From the NCBI GenBank assembly GCA_903935095.1, contig CAIZQH010000021.1:475765-539764 (forward strand): DNA of 64,000 nucleotides, given 5' to 3'. The position numbers were made by a program, and so were the translations under genes. The stretch is from an uncultured Flavobacteriales bacterium (GTDB lineage Bacteria > Bacteroidota > Bacteroidia > Flavobacteriales_D > Crocinitomicaceae). Below, piece after piece: positions 36,106 to 43,864 of the stretch. The notes below the pieces were generated by a model. The model did not search any database, was not told the origin of the DNA, and worked only from the letters and a program-made list of their open reading frames with translations. How positions within the stretch are numbered: the first letter of the stretch is position 1; every line of letters starts with the position of its first letter.

Positions 36106-36486
36106 TTAATCTAGTTCCTTTACCAAGTATATTTTGCGAATCTCGCCTTTCCACGTGTGAACCTTTCCATCGAATCGCGTTCCGTTTTCTGATATTTTGA
36201 GGATAAAGAAATTAGTGATGTTATTCGCATCCATTTGAAAACTGAGGAGGGAACCATCAAATTTTACTTTGTAAAAATTCGGTTCCCAATCCACTTGCGA
36301 ATTGTTTAGTGAAATAAAGAGAGAATCGTTTTTTTGAGTCAATCGCAAGGTGTCGACGTAATCTATATCACTATCAATCCAATGCTCCGACCAAAGTCCT
36401 GAAATTGTTGGGACGGGCTGTTTGATGGAAGAAGTCAGCACGACCATCAATCCAAATAACAAACTGAAACGAAAGAGGATGTTCAT
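36106..36486 (-). CDS. Small exported protein of unknown function
   Basis: 126 residues with a hydrophobic signal sequence (MNILFRFSLLFGLMVVLTS). The mature part is all-beta in appearance (LWSEHWIDSDIDYVDTLRLTQ, SLFISLNNSQVDWEPNFYKVKF, FDGKVHTWKGEIRKIYLVKE), reminiscent of a small lipocalin-like barrel but without a recognisable signature. No Cys at the signal cleavage site, so not an obvious lipoprotein. It follows dapD by 3 bp and is the last gene of that operon. Confidence 0.7.
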   Translation of the reverse strand: MNILFRFSLLFGLMVVLTSSIKQPVPTISGLWSEHWIDSDIDYVDTLRLTQKNDSLFISLNNSQVDWEPNFYKVKFDGSLLSFQMDANNITNFFILKISENGTRFDGKVHTWKGEIRKIYLVKELD

Positions 36487-36489
36487 GCT

Positions 36490-37299
36490 TTACACTGCCA
36501 CATTGTGTTCGCGTAAGGCATCGTTCAAGGATGTTTTTAAATCCGTGGATGCTTTTCGTTGACCGATAATTAAGGCACATGGAACTTGGTAGGATCCAGC
36601 TGGGAATTCTTTCGTGTATGTCCCGGGAATTACTACGCTTCTTTCAGGTACGTATCCGCGGTGTTCAATCGGTTCTGGACCTGTGACGTCAATGATTTTA
36701 GTTGATTTTGTCAAAACGACATTCGCTCCAAGAACGGCTTGCTTTCCAACGCGAACGCCTTCCACTACGATGCAGCGTGATCCGATAAAGGCATCATCTT
36801 CTATGATTACTGGTGCGGCTTGCAAAGGTTCTAACACACCACCAATTCCAACGCCACCACTTAAGTGGACATTTTTTCCAATCTGCGCACAACTTCCAAC
36901 GGTTGCCCATGTGTCTACCATAGTGCCTGAATCTACATATGCACCAATGTTGATGTAAGATGGCATCATGATTACGCCAGGAGCAACAAAAGCTCCATAA
37001 CGAGCAATTGCATGAGGAACAACACGCACGCCTAATTCTTTGTAATTGCGTTTCAAGGCCATTTTATCGTGAAACTCGAATGGACCCACTTCAATGGTTT
37101 CCATTTGACGAATCGGGAAGTACATGACAACCGCTTTTTTTATCCATTCGTTGACAATCCATTCACCATTTTCTCCTGGTTCTGCAACACGTAATAAACC
37201 TTTGTCTAGATCTTCAATAACTGTTTCAATCGCTTGAATGGTTTCTTTGTCCTTCAATAATTCACGGTTATCCCATGCTGCTTCAATTTGTTGTCTCAT
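36490..37299 (-). CDS. dapD: 2,3,4,5-tetrahydropyridine-2,6-dicarboxylate N-succinyltransferase
   Basis: Succinylase-branch enzyme of lysine/diaminopimelate synthesis. 269 residues. The helical N-terminal domain (1-100) is followed by a left-handed beta-helix of hexapeptide repeats (VDTWATVGSCAQIGKNVHLSGGVGIGG, about 130-156, and VIIEDDAFIGSRCIVVEGVRVG). RYGAFVAPGVIMMPSYINIGAY is the family signature. Start overlaps the upstream MFS gene by 17 nt. Confidence 0.95.
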   Translation of the reverse strand: MRQQIEAAWDNRELLKDKETIQAIETVIEDLDKGLLRVAEPGENGEWIVNEWIKKAVVMYFPIRQMETIEVGPFEFHDKMALKRNYKELGVRVVPHAIARYGAFVAPGVIMMPSYINIGAYVDSGTMVDTWATVGSCAQIGKNVHLSGGVGIGGVLEPLQAAPVIIEDDAFIGSRCIVVEGVRVGKQAVLGANVVLTKSTKIIDVTGPEPIEHRGYVPERSVVIPGTYTKEFPAGSYQVPCALIIGQRKASTDLKTSLNDALREHNVAV

Positions 37300-38614
37300 G
37301 TTGTAAGTTTGATGTTTTTGGAATGAAAAGTAGGATGATTAAACCGATAACGAAGAAAATGACTAAGGCTAAAATCGATGTTCGGATATTTAAATATCCT
37401 TCTATGAGTCCGAACGTCAAAGTTCCAATAGCTAATCCAATCTTTTCAGCTAAATCGTAGAAGCTAAAATAGGACGTTAAGTCTTTTGTTTCTGGAAGTA
37501 ATTTAGAATACGTTGATCTTGCTATGGATTGAATTCCTCCCATGACGAGTCCAACAATCCCTGCAGCAATGAAAAACTGCCATGGTTCGTAAACCAAGTA
37601 GTATACACCCAGGCACAATCCAATCCAAATAATAATGGCAATTCCTATGGATTTCAAGTTTCCAATTTTACGGGATACTTTGGATAAAAGATAGGCACCG
37701 AGAATTCCAATAAATTGAATGATTAAAATCGAAATGATGAGGTCCTGTTGTTTGATTCCACGGACTTCTTTATTGGCAAAAGCCACAGCCATCACCATGA
37801 TCGTTTGGACGGCCATATTGAACATGAAGAAGGAAAATAGATAGCGCTTCAACGAAATATTCAATTTGATTTCCTTCCAAACCTTGTAGACTTCGCGGTA
37901 TCCTTTGACAATCATATTACCCTCAACTTTACTTGTGGCTGTCGATTTTGGAAGACGAATAAATGAGTACGCAGCAAAACTAATCCACCAAAGACTAACG
38001 AGTGGAAAAGCAAAACGAATGGGAATTGCTTTCGTGAAAACCGTCAGAATCAAAACGATAATCAACAAAATGGAACTGCCCAAATAACCCATGGAGAATC
38101 CACGTGCACTGATTTTATCGTGGTCTTTCGGTTCAGCAATTTCCGGTAAATAAGAATTGTAGTAAACCAAGCTTGCCCAGAATCCAACAGATCCAAAAAA
38201 CAAAGCTAGAATACTCCAATCGATGTAAAAGGGACCACCTTCAACCGAACAGCGGTCCGCATGGAAAAAATACAGTAATCCGCTAGATATGGCGCCGAGG
38301 TAACAAAAGAACTGCATGAAGAGTTTTCGTTTTCCTCCAGCGTCTGCGATTCCAGATAAAACGGGAGATAACAATGCCACAACGATGTAGGACAAGCAAA
38401 TCAAATACGCATAGAACTCCGTATTCTTAAATTCCATTCCAAAGATAGAAACGGTGTCAAATATGGTCGCTTTTGTGATCGGATCCTTTACGCTTGTTTG
38501 TGTTTCGTACAAAATCGGGAATATAGCCGAACTGATAATCAGTGGATAGACAGAATTTGCCCAATCGTACATCACCCATCCACGAATGACTTTTTTATCT
38601 CCTTTTTCAATCAT
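37283..38614 (-). CDS. MFS transporter, UMF1/Atg22-like
   Basis: 443 residues, about 12 membrane helices. The opening VIRGWVMYDWANSVYPLIISSAIFP is the signature of the UMF1 (unknown major facilitator, Atg22-related) group, with ALLSPVLSGIADAGGKRK between helices 2 and 3. In yeast Atg22 effluxes vacuolar amino acids; the bacterial substrate is not known. Its position between a saccharopine-dehydrogenase-like gene and dapD makes amino acid export a possibility but no more. Overlaps dapD by 17 nt. Confidence 0.85.
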   Translation of the reverse strand: MIEKGDKKVIRGWVMYDWANSVYPLIISSAIFPILYETQTSVKDPITKATIFDTVSIFGMEFKNTEFYAYLICLSYIVVALLSPVLSGIADAGGKRKLFMQFFCYLGAISSGLLYFFHADRCSVEGGPFYIDWSILALFFGSVGFWASLVYYNSYLPEIAEPKDHDKISARGFSMGYLGSSILLIIVLILTVFTKAIPIRFAFPLVSLWWISFAAYSFIRLPKSTATSKVEGNMIVKGYREVYKVWKEIKLNISLKRYLFSFFMFNMAVQTIMVMAVAFANKEVRGIKQQDLIISILIIQFIGILGAYLLSKVSRKIGNLKSIGIAIIIWIGLCLGVYYLVYEPWQFFIAAGIVGLVMGGIQSIARSTYSKLLPETKDLTSYFSFYDLAEKIGLAIGTLTFGLIEGYLNIRTSILALVIFFVIGLIILLFIPKTSNLQHETTN

Positions 38615-38630
38615 ATACGAATGTAGAAAA

Positions 38631-39851
38631 TTATTCTAATCCAGCGATGTATTTGCTTAAATAGCTAAATCCATCCGTTAATTCACCTGTTTTTGTTGTT
38701 TGAGAACCTCTATTAATCACTTGATCTGGGTCTTCACCAAATAAACATGGAAGGACCTGTTTTAACAACTCGTTCCCGAAATCTTCGGATGCGTCTTTTG
38801 GCAACTCACACGGTAGGTTGTCAATTGCCATGACAGCAATCGCACCTTCTTGCATGAAATCTACTTCTGTTTCTGTGATAGGGTCATACCCATAAATCCC
38901 ATTGCCAATTTTACTTGGACGAATGGTGCAAGCAATTGGACCAGCGATGTCACATGATATGTCACCGACCACCTTTATTCTATTGTCCGCATGCAAAAAA
39001 TCATCATTGGTTAAAATGAAGGGTGATTTTGCACTCCAGAAATGACACGGAACGTACATGTCCGATTTTTTGGAATAGCGAGAAAATGTAGAACGGTAAT
39101 TTTCAGGAGCGGAATAAAAATCCTTTTTCAAGAACGACGATCCATCTTTCGGAGCAAAATAATCCTCTGCTTCCAAATGTGTGTAAACAGGACCTTCAAA
39201 CGAATTTTTCAAGTATTCCTCCGGACTAACTTCCGTAATTGGTAAAAGATCAATGATTTCTCTTGCACCGTGTCCTACGCGACCAAATCCAGTTAAAACC
39301 ACACGGAAATCAGCAGGTAAGTCCACTTTTTTTAATTCTTGTTCAACTTCCTTGCGATCCTCACATTCATTTGCGGGTTTCATGGAATAACGTCCAGATT
39401 TTAAACCATATGTCAGAAAGGCATTGTAGCACCCAACAATTCCTGCGTAGCGTCCAAAACCAATGATTCGTTTGTTGTATTTATCCTTCAAAACTTCGTA
39501 ATCCACCAAGCGGATTTTTTTGTCCAACACGGCATTTAGAAGTTCACGGTTGTAGGGTTGTTTTTTGAAGGTATGAGAAAAGAAGAAAAAGGTTTTGTTC
39601 GGAATTAAATCCGCGATTTGAACCTCTTTCACACCAAAAATATAATCGCAATCCGTTAACGAATCCACCAATTCAATTCCTTGTTCCGCATAAGCGGAAT
39701 CTGGATAGGTCCGAATGGGACTCCGCTGAACGACAACTTTTACTTTTGGATAAAGTACTTCAATCGCTTTGCATTGTTTAGGTGTTAATGGAACACGAAA
39801 ATCTGGTGGTACTTTTCCTTCACGGATGACACCTAATTTGATGGATTTCAT
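38631..39851 (-). CDS. Saccharopine dehydrogenase (LYS1)/alanine dehydrogenase-like NAD(P) enzyme
   Basis: 406 residues from ATG 39851 (MKSIKLGVIREGKVPPDFRVPL). The N-terminal AlaDh/PNT domain has KVPPDFRVPLTPKQC and FFFFSHTFKKQPYN, the latter characteristic of lysine-forming saccharopine dehydrogenases. The nucleotide-binding Rossmann motif is VVLTGFGRVGHGA (about 184-196), and VVGDISCDIAGPIA follows. It could form or cleave saccharopine, or act on another amino acid/keto acid pair. Whether this organism uses saccharopine is unknown. The longer frame overlaps the upstream HAD gene. Sits 16 bp before the MFS gene. Confidence 0.82.
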   Translation of the reverse strand: MKSIKLGVIREGKVPPDFRVPLTPKQCKAIEVLYPKVKVVVQRSPIRTYPDSAYAEQGIELVDSLTDCDYIFGVKEVQIADLIPNKTFFFFSHTFKKQPYNRELLNAVLDKKIRLVDYEVLKDKYNKRIIGFGRYAGIVGCYNAFLTYGLKSGRYSMKPANECEDRKEVEQELKKVDLPADFRVVLTGFGRVGHGAREIIDLLPITEVSPEEYLKNSFEGPVYTHLEAEDYFAPKDGSSFLKKDFYSAPENYRSTFSRYSKKSDMYVPCHFWSAKSPFILTNDDFLHADNRIKVVGDISCDIAGPIACTIRPSKIGNGIYGYDPITETEVDFMQEGAIAVMAIDNLPCELPKDASEDFGNELLKQVLPCLFGEDPDQVINRGSQTTKTGELTDGFSYLSKYIAGLE

Positions 39852-39855
39852 AAAG

Positions 39856-40533
39856 TTAAATTCCTTGAGGTAGTAAGTATTGGTCGATGAATTCACGCAC
39901 ACAGGCATCACCACCTTTACGAGATAGAATGATGTGACATTCCGTTTTAACAGAATTTACCGCAGAGGATGGACAAATCGCTAGTCCAACGGCTTTCATT
40001 ACTGCTAAATCATTGACATCGTCTCCGATGATTCCAACTTCGTTTAAGCCGATTCCTAATTCACTGCACCAGCTATTTAGGATGTCTAACTTCGGCTCAC
40101 GTCCGACGTACACACGTTCGATTCCAAGTACCTTTGCACGATCTTGTACCATGTGTTCCGTGAATCCAGAGGAGATGATTCCCAATTGTACCGGTCCATT
40201 TTTCACGATGTGCATGATGGCAAGTCCGTCTTGCGTATGGTATCGTTTTAACTGATCTCCTTTTTCACTCATGAACATTCCACCGTCGGTTAAAACGCCA
40301 TCGACATCCAGAATGAGTAATTTCAGTTTATCAAGTTGTTTTTTGAAATGGTTATTGCGAAACAACGGTTTGAAAAGAAGGGCAGTCAAATCCACTTCGT
40401 ATTCTTCACAGACTGCTTCCAAATCATACACGGAAAGTTCATTCACGTGTTCCACATCCAAATCGGACAAGAAATCATCGAACTCGATTCCGTTTTTTTG
40501 ACAAAGTCCTTTTATGTTTTGTTCTAATAACAT
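39856..40533 (-). CDS. KdsC-like HAD phosphatase with an N-terminal extension
   Basis: 225 residues. From about 68 onward it matches the KDO-8-phosphate phosphatase (KdsC/C0 HAD) family: LLILDVDGVLTDG (DxD nucleophile motif), IISSGFTEHMVQDRAKVLGI (motif II), GREPKLDIL with the motif III Lys, and IGDDVNDLAVMKAVGLAICPSSA (motif IV). The first 65 residues (CQKNGIEFDDFLSDLDV...VYDLEAVCEEYEVDLTALL) are an extra helical domain, faintly like a Cro/XRE HTH. KdsC removes phosphate in LPS inner-core KDO synthesis; the relatives act on other 3-deoxy-sugar acid phosphates. Two bases from aroF. Confidence 0.82.
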   Translation of the reverse strand: MLLEQNIKGLCQKNGIEFDDFLSDLDVEHVNELSVYDLEAVCEEYEVDLTALLFKPLFRNNHFKKQLDKLKLLILDVDGVLTDGGMFMSEKGDQLKRYHTQDGLAIMHIVKNGPVQLGIISSGFTEHMVQDRAKVLGIERVYVGREPKLDILNSWCSELGIGLNEVGIIGDDVNDLAVMKAVGLAICPSSAVNSVKTECHIILSRKGGDACVREFIDQYLLPQGI

Positions 40534-40534
40534 C

Positions 40535-41533
40535 TTATATCATTTTGTAACCTACACTTGCTGCAACAGCTTGAAGGTCTTTTTGTAATTGTTTGAATTC
40601 TTCGTAATTCAACTGCTGAGATGCATCTGATTTCGCTACTTTCGGATTAGGATGCGCTTCGATTAAAAGTCCATCGATTCCCATAGCAACACATGCACGA
40701 GCTAGCGGATTGACGCCATACGCATATCCCATCGCATGGGATGGATCCAATACAATCGGGAGATTTGTGTGTTCTTGTAACCAAGCAACGCCACATAAAT
40801 CCAAGGTAAAACGCGTTCCAGTTTCGAAGGTACGAATACCTCGTTCACAAAGAATCACATTTTCGTTTCCACCGGCCAAAACAAATTCTGCAGCTTGAAC
40901 GAATTCTTGAAGTGTTGTTCCGAATCCACGTTTGATCAATACTGGCTTTTTGATTTTAGCACATGCACGTAAAATTCCTTGATCGTACATGGCTTTTGCA
41001 CCAACTTGAATGATGTCCGTGTGTTCAATGATTTCATCAATGTGCGTAGCGTCACGAGCTTCCGTAATCACATTTAAACCGTATTCGGTTCTCATTTTTG
41101 CTAATAATTGCAGTCCTTCTAATCCTAATCCTTGGAACGAATATGGACTCGTTCTTGGTTTGTAGCAACCACCTCTCAAAGTGCTTAATCCCATTCCAAC
41201 AAGTAATTCAGCAGAGGAACGAATTTGTTCTTCGGATTCCACCGAACATGGTCCACCAATTAGAATGGTATTCTTGGTATTTCCACCAATACTCACATTT
41301 CCAATTTTCACTTCGCGTTTTTCCGAACGAAATCGTTTGGAAGCCAATTGAATATCGTTAGCAAAAACCCAATGTTCTGTTGTGATTGACTCGAGTTCAG
41401 CAGGCACTTCCTTCACGCCAGAACCGGTGATGAGGTAGTTTTTTCCTTCGTAGGTAATGTGAAAAGCTTTGTGTTTTTCAGCGAATGTTGCGCAGTCGTT
41501 CGCGCTAACGGTTGATTTTAATTCAATGATCAT
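40535..41533 (-). CDS. aroF: 3-deoxy-7-phosphoheptulonate (DAHP) synthase, type I-beta
   Basis: First step of the shikimate pathway: PEP + erythrose 4-phosphate to DAHP. 332 residues. N-terminal ferredoxin-like regulatory domain (about 1-75), as in the Thermotoga enzyme. Then the barrel: IGGPCSVESEEQI (about 91-103), GGCYKPRTSPYSFQGLG (about 120-136), VLIKRGFGTTLQEFV, ILCERGIRTFE and LDPSHAMGYAYG (metal and substrate ligands). KPRTSPYSFQG is diagnostic for the DAHP/KDO8P synthase group and favours DAHP. Overlaps the upstream epimerase-CBS gene by 4 nt and precedes the KdsC-like gene by 1-2 bp. Confidence 0.93.
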   Translation of the reverse strand: MIIELKSTVSANDCATFAEKHKAFHITYEGKNYLITGSGVKEVPAELESITTEHWVFANDIQLASKRFRSEKREVKIGNVSIGGNTKNTILIGGPCSVESEEQIRSSAELLVGMGLSTLRGGCYKPRTSPYSFQGLGLEGLQLLAKMRTEYGLNVITEARDATHIDEIIEHTDIIQVGAKAMYDQGILRACAKIKKPVLIKRGFGTTLQEFVQAAEFVLAGGNENVILCERGIRTFETGTRFTLDLCGVAWLQEHTNLPIVLDPSHAMGYAYGVNPLARACVAMGIDGLLIEAHPNPKVAKSDASQQLNYEEFKQLQKDLQAVAASVGYKMI

Positions 41534-42534
41534 AGTTCTCCCTTGATGAGGTTGACAAAATTAATAATTCCCACTGCTTGTCCTTTGTCGTTCACGACAG
41601 GTAAATACATCACTGGGAAGTTCGATTTTTTTAAGGTATGTAATAATTCAATGACAGTCGCACTTGCTTGAACGCACATGGGCTGACGATTGATAAATTC
41701 TTTTGGATCAATATCGGCTGTGTTTTCTAAATGCTTGAGAAACGTTTTGCGAATATCTGCACTGGAAACGAGTCCGAAAAGTTGCTGTTCGTCTTCCAAA
41801 GCCAAGGCAAATCCCATTTGACCGACTTCTACCGCTTCGAGGATTTTTCTTGTCGAGCAATCCCCGACTTCGAAGCTTGGCGCCTCGTTTAAGGGAATCA
41901 TGAAATCACCAATTTCAAATGTAGATTCAATTTCACGTTTGGTTAAATTCATCAATGCATTTCCAATACTAGGTCCATGAAACAAATAGGAACCAGAAAC
42001 AGCCGAACTAACGCCCATGTTGCGGAGGATAAAGGATACTTCTCCGTTTACTCCACCGTCGACATGAATCGATTTACTCGGATATTTTGTTCGGAACTGA
42101 CGAATTTTCGAGAAATTCAAACGGTCAAATTTCCCTCCACTTTGACCTGGGATCGTTGCCATGATTAATATGAAATCAAAGTCCGAATATGGTTCAAATG
42201 CTGTAATTGGAGTAGGGGTGATAATGGCCAATCCTTTTTTTCCGGTAACGGTAGAGGGGATTTCTAATGGTTCTTTCAAGTCTTCCACCTGAAAAGTCAC
42301 GTATTCCACTGGATTTCTTTCTAGTAAATCGTAATATTTTGATGGATTCTCCGTGATGATGTGCAAGTCAATGGGTAAGTCGCACCATGTTCGAATGTTA
42401 GCGATGTCCTCAAAAACACTCAAGTCATCGTTACAGTCGACATGCAATAGGTCCACTTGATGCGCAACTAAATCAAGAATCACTTCTTTTAAAGAGCGAC
42501 TTTTATCGCTGTAAATAGATGCGGAAATCTTCAT
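41530..42534 (-). CDS. Ribulose-phosphate 3-epimerase-like barrel fused to a CBS pair
   Basis: 334 residues. Residues 1-200 match the RPE TIM barrel: the metal/catalytic set is retained as His31 and Asp33 (LLHVDCND), His58 (IDLHII) and Asp159 (IHVDGGV), with TIPGQSGGKFDRLNFSKI in place of the usual NPGFGGQ segment and GSYLFHG for the phosphate site. The MDGHFVPN substrate segment is replaced. Residues about 208-334 are two CBS motifs (FGLVSSADIRK, AVGIINFVNLI), adenosine-ligand sensors. Best guess is a sugar-phosphate epimerase regulated by a nucleotide. First gene of the aroF-to-dapD operon. Confidence 0.82.
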   Translation of the reverse strand: MKISASIYSDKSRSLKEVILDLVAHQVDLLHVDCNDDLSVFEDIANIRTWCDLPIDLHIITENPSKYYDLLERNPVEYVTFQVEDLKEPLEIPSTVTGKKGLAIITPTPITAFEPYSDFDFILIMATIPGQSGGKFDRLNFSKIRQFRTKYPSKSIHVDGGVNGEVSFILRNMGVSSAVSGSYLFHGPSIGNALMNLTKREIESTFEIGDFMIPLNEAPSFEVGDCSTRKILEAVEVGQMGFALALEDEQQLFGLVSSADIRKTFLKHLENTADIDPKEFINRQPMCVQASATVIELLHTLKKSNFPVMYLPVVNDKGQAVGIINFVNLIKGEL

Positions 42535-42538
42535 GTAA

Positions 42539-42546
42539 CAAAGATA
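42539..42546 (-). promoter_or_regulatory. TATCTTTG -7 box of the epimerase-CBS/aroF operon
   Basis: Plus strand CAAAGATA at 42539-42546, ending four bases from the ATG at 42534. It predicts a leaderless or nearly leaderless operon transcript. Confidence 0.55.
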
Positions 42547-42623
42547 CTGAATTTATCCTGATGGAAAAGGTGATTGAAAAAGTAGCTTGGGGAATTTGGC
42601 AGGAAACTTACCTAAAAAAAAGA

Positions 42624-42720
42624 GGGGTAAGCTACTCTTATCGCACCGCTCAACCTCATACCTTTGCTACATTCCTGTCCTGGAGGATTAAGAGGGAGCT
42701 GGTCGTAAAAGACTTACCCC
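42624..42720 (-). ncRNA. ffs: Signal recognition particle (4.5S-type) RNA
   Basis: Read on the minus strand, the RNA opens GGGGTAAG (42720-42713) and closes CTTACCCC (42631-42624), which pair as the terminal stem. Its centre carries the SRP domain IV hallmark AGGACAGGAAUGUAGCA followed by AAGGUA, matching the conserved GGAA apical-loop and the symmetric-loop AGCA. A T-run follows on the minus strand (42621-42614) as a terminator. A TACATTTG box lies just upstream (42724-42731). About 97 nt is the usual length of the small bacterial form. It pairs with Ffh to target membrane proteins; ffh itself is not in the window. Confidence 0.9.
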
Positions 42721-42723
42721 GTG

Positions 42724-42731
42724 CAAATGTA
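42724..42731 (-). promoter_or_regulatory. TACATTTG -7 box of the SRP RNA gene
   Basis: Plus strand CAAATGTA at 42724-42731. The first paired base of the RNA is four nt downstream, the expected distance from box to transcription start. Confidence 0.65.
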
Positions 42732-42770
42732 GGGATTTCTTTTTATTCGAACGAAAATATCCTGGAATTC

Positions 42771-43250
42771 CTATGCTTCAATCGCGCGGTTCATCAAAGA
42801 AACCATTGCCAATGTCACGATAAACAATTGAGTGGCAGTTTCTTCATCTAAACTTGAACCATCTTCATCTTCTGTAGAGACTTCCATGGCCATAAATTGA
42901 GCTAAAAAGGGTTGGTCACAGAACGATTCAATGATTTCTTCATCTTCTTCGTCGAAGTATTGTTCCAACATATCAAAGTATGGCTCTTCGATTTCGTCGA
43001 TGTCCGCTTCGGTAACTTGACGAAGCTTGATTCCTTCCTGCGCAAAACATTCTGAAATAACACAGAAATAATAAATTAATAATCCTTCTAAATCTTCGTT
43101 TTCGTATTCAGAGGGAGCTGTCATGACATAATCTAACAATTCTTGTTGCGCCAAGGCATACTTTTCAGATACGTTTTCTAGTTGATCGTCCGTTAAATTG
43201 TCAACAATTTCAATGGATTTCTCTATGGATGCTAGACTTACTTGTTTCAT
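42771..43250 (-). CDS. Acidic protein of unknown function
   Basis: 159 residues from ATG 43250 (MKQVSLASIEKSIEIVDNL). All-helical in appearance and strongly acidic (MLEQYFDEEDEEIIESF, STEDEDGSSLDEET). No membrane segment, signal peptide or recognisable motif. The TTG that would extend the frame to 43271 lies in a TATTTTTG box (43269-43276), so the ATG is preferred. It sits about 50 bp upstream of the SRP RNA on the same strand, with a separate promoter for the RNA. Role unknown. Confidence 0.7.
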   Translation of the reverse strand: MKQVSLASIEKSIEIVDNLTDDQLENVSEKYALAQQELLDYVMTAPSEYENEDLEGLLIYYFCVISECFAQEGIKLRQVTEADIDEIEEPYFDMLEQYFDEEDEEIIESFCDQPFLAQFMAMEVSTEDEDGSSLDEETATQLFIVTLAMVSLMNRAIEA

Positions 43251-43268
43251 GACTGTCTTTTTTTTAGA

Positions 43269-43276
43269 CAAAAATA
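43269..43276 (-). promoter_or_regulatory. TATTTTTG -7 box of the acidic protein gene
   Basis: Plus strand CAAAAATA at 43269-43276, 18 nt before ATG 43250. It covers the alternative TTG start. Confidence 0.4.
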
Positions 43277-43340
43277 AGAAGAAATAATGTCGAAACTAAA
43301 TTATGTAACTTGTGCTACAGATGAAATCTAAAAGAGCCAT

Positions 43341-43348
43341 TACCTTTG
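43341..43348 (+). promoter_or_regulatory. TACCTTTG -7 box of the DUF6132-rhodanese operon
   Basis: TACCTTTG at 43341-43348, 16 nt before the ATG at 43365. Confidence 0.5.
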
Positions 43349-43364
43349 TCAAAAAAAACAACTG

Positions 43365-43571
43365 ATGACTTTTCTCAAAACACGTACATTTTGGACCATC
43401 CTCGGATATGCATTAGGAGCTGTGGGTGGATACATTTACTTTCTAAATGTCAAATGTGAAACCGGATGCTATATGAAGACGAGTCCGGTATACAATGTCA
43501 TTTTTGGATTTTTCATCGGAGGTTTTCTTTTTCAGTTTATTCACGAATTTTTTATCGCTAAACAAAAATAA
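43365..43571 (+). CDS. DUF6132-like small membrane protein
   Basis: 68 residues with two membrane helices (about 10-27 and 44-62) joined by a loop with two cysteines (VKCETGCYMKTSP). The GAVGGYIYF helix, the Cys-x3-Cys loop and the final GFFIGGFLF helix match small DUF6132-type proteins that often accompany rhodanese genes in Bacteroidota. It may hold or pass sulfur or a metal at the membrane; this is inference from context. It is followed 2 bp later by a rhodanese gene. Confidence 0.75.
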   Translation: MTFLKTRTFWTILGYALGAVGGYIYFLNVKCETGCYMKTSPVYNVIFGFFIGGFLFQFIHEFFIAKQK

Positions 43572-43573
43572 CC

Positions 43574-43825
43574 ATGTCAAATTTCCCAACAATTATCGAT
43601 GTGCGTACGCACGCAGAGTTCAGTGGAGGCCATGTAGCTGGATCTGTAAACATTCCTTTGCAAGAAATTGCTAGCCGAGTAGAAGAAGTGAAAGCCTTTG
43701 CTCAGCCCATTTTGTTTTGCTGTGCTGCTGGAATGCGTTCTGAACAGGCAACGCAGTACTTTAAATCCTTGGGCGTGGACTGTGAAAACGGTGGCGGATG
43801 GTTGGAAGTGAACGCACGCATGTAA
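43574..43825 (+). CDS. Single-domain rhodanese
   Basis: 83 residues, among the shortest rhodaneses, with the full core: IIDVRTHAEFSGGHVAGSVNIPL (about 7-29) and the catalytic loop FCCAAGMRS (about 48-56), in which the second Cys aligns with the persulfide Cys. The end GGGWLEV is also typical. It carries sulfane sulfur between acceptors. Second gene of a three-gene set with the DUF6132-like protein and another rhodanese. Confidence 0.9.
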   Translation: MSNFPTIIDVRTHAEFSGGHVAGSVNIPLQEIASRVEEVKAFAQPILFCCAAGMRSEQATQYFKSLGVDCENGGGWLEVNARM

Positions 43826-43864
43826 TTCTTAACAAATATTTTAAGCTCATTAACACAACATATT

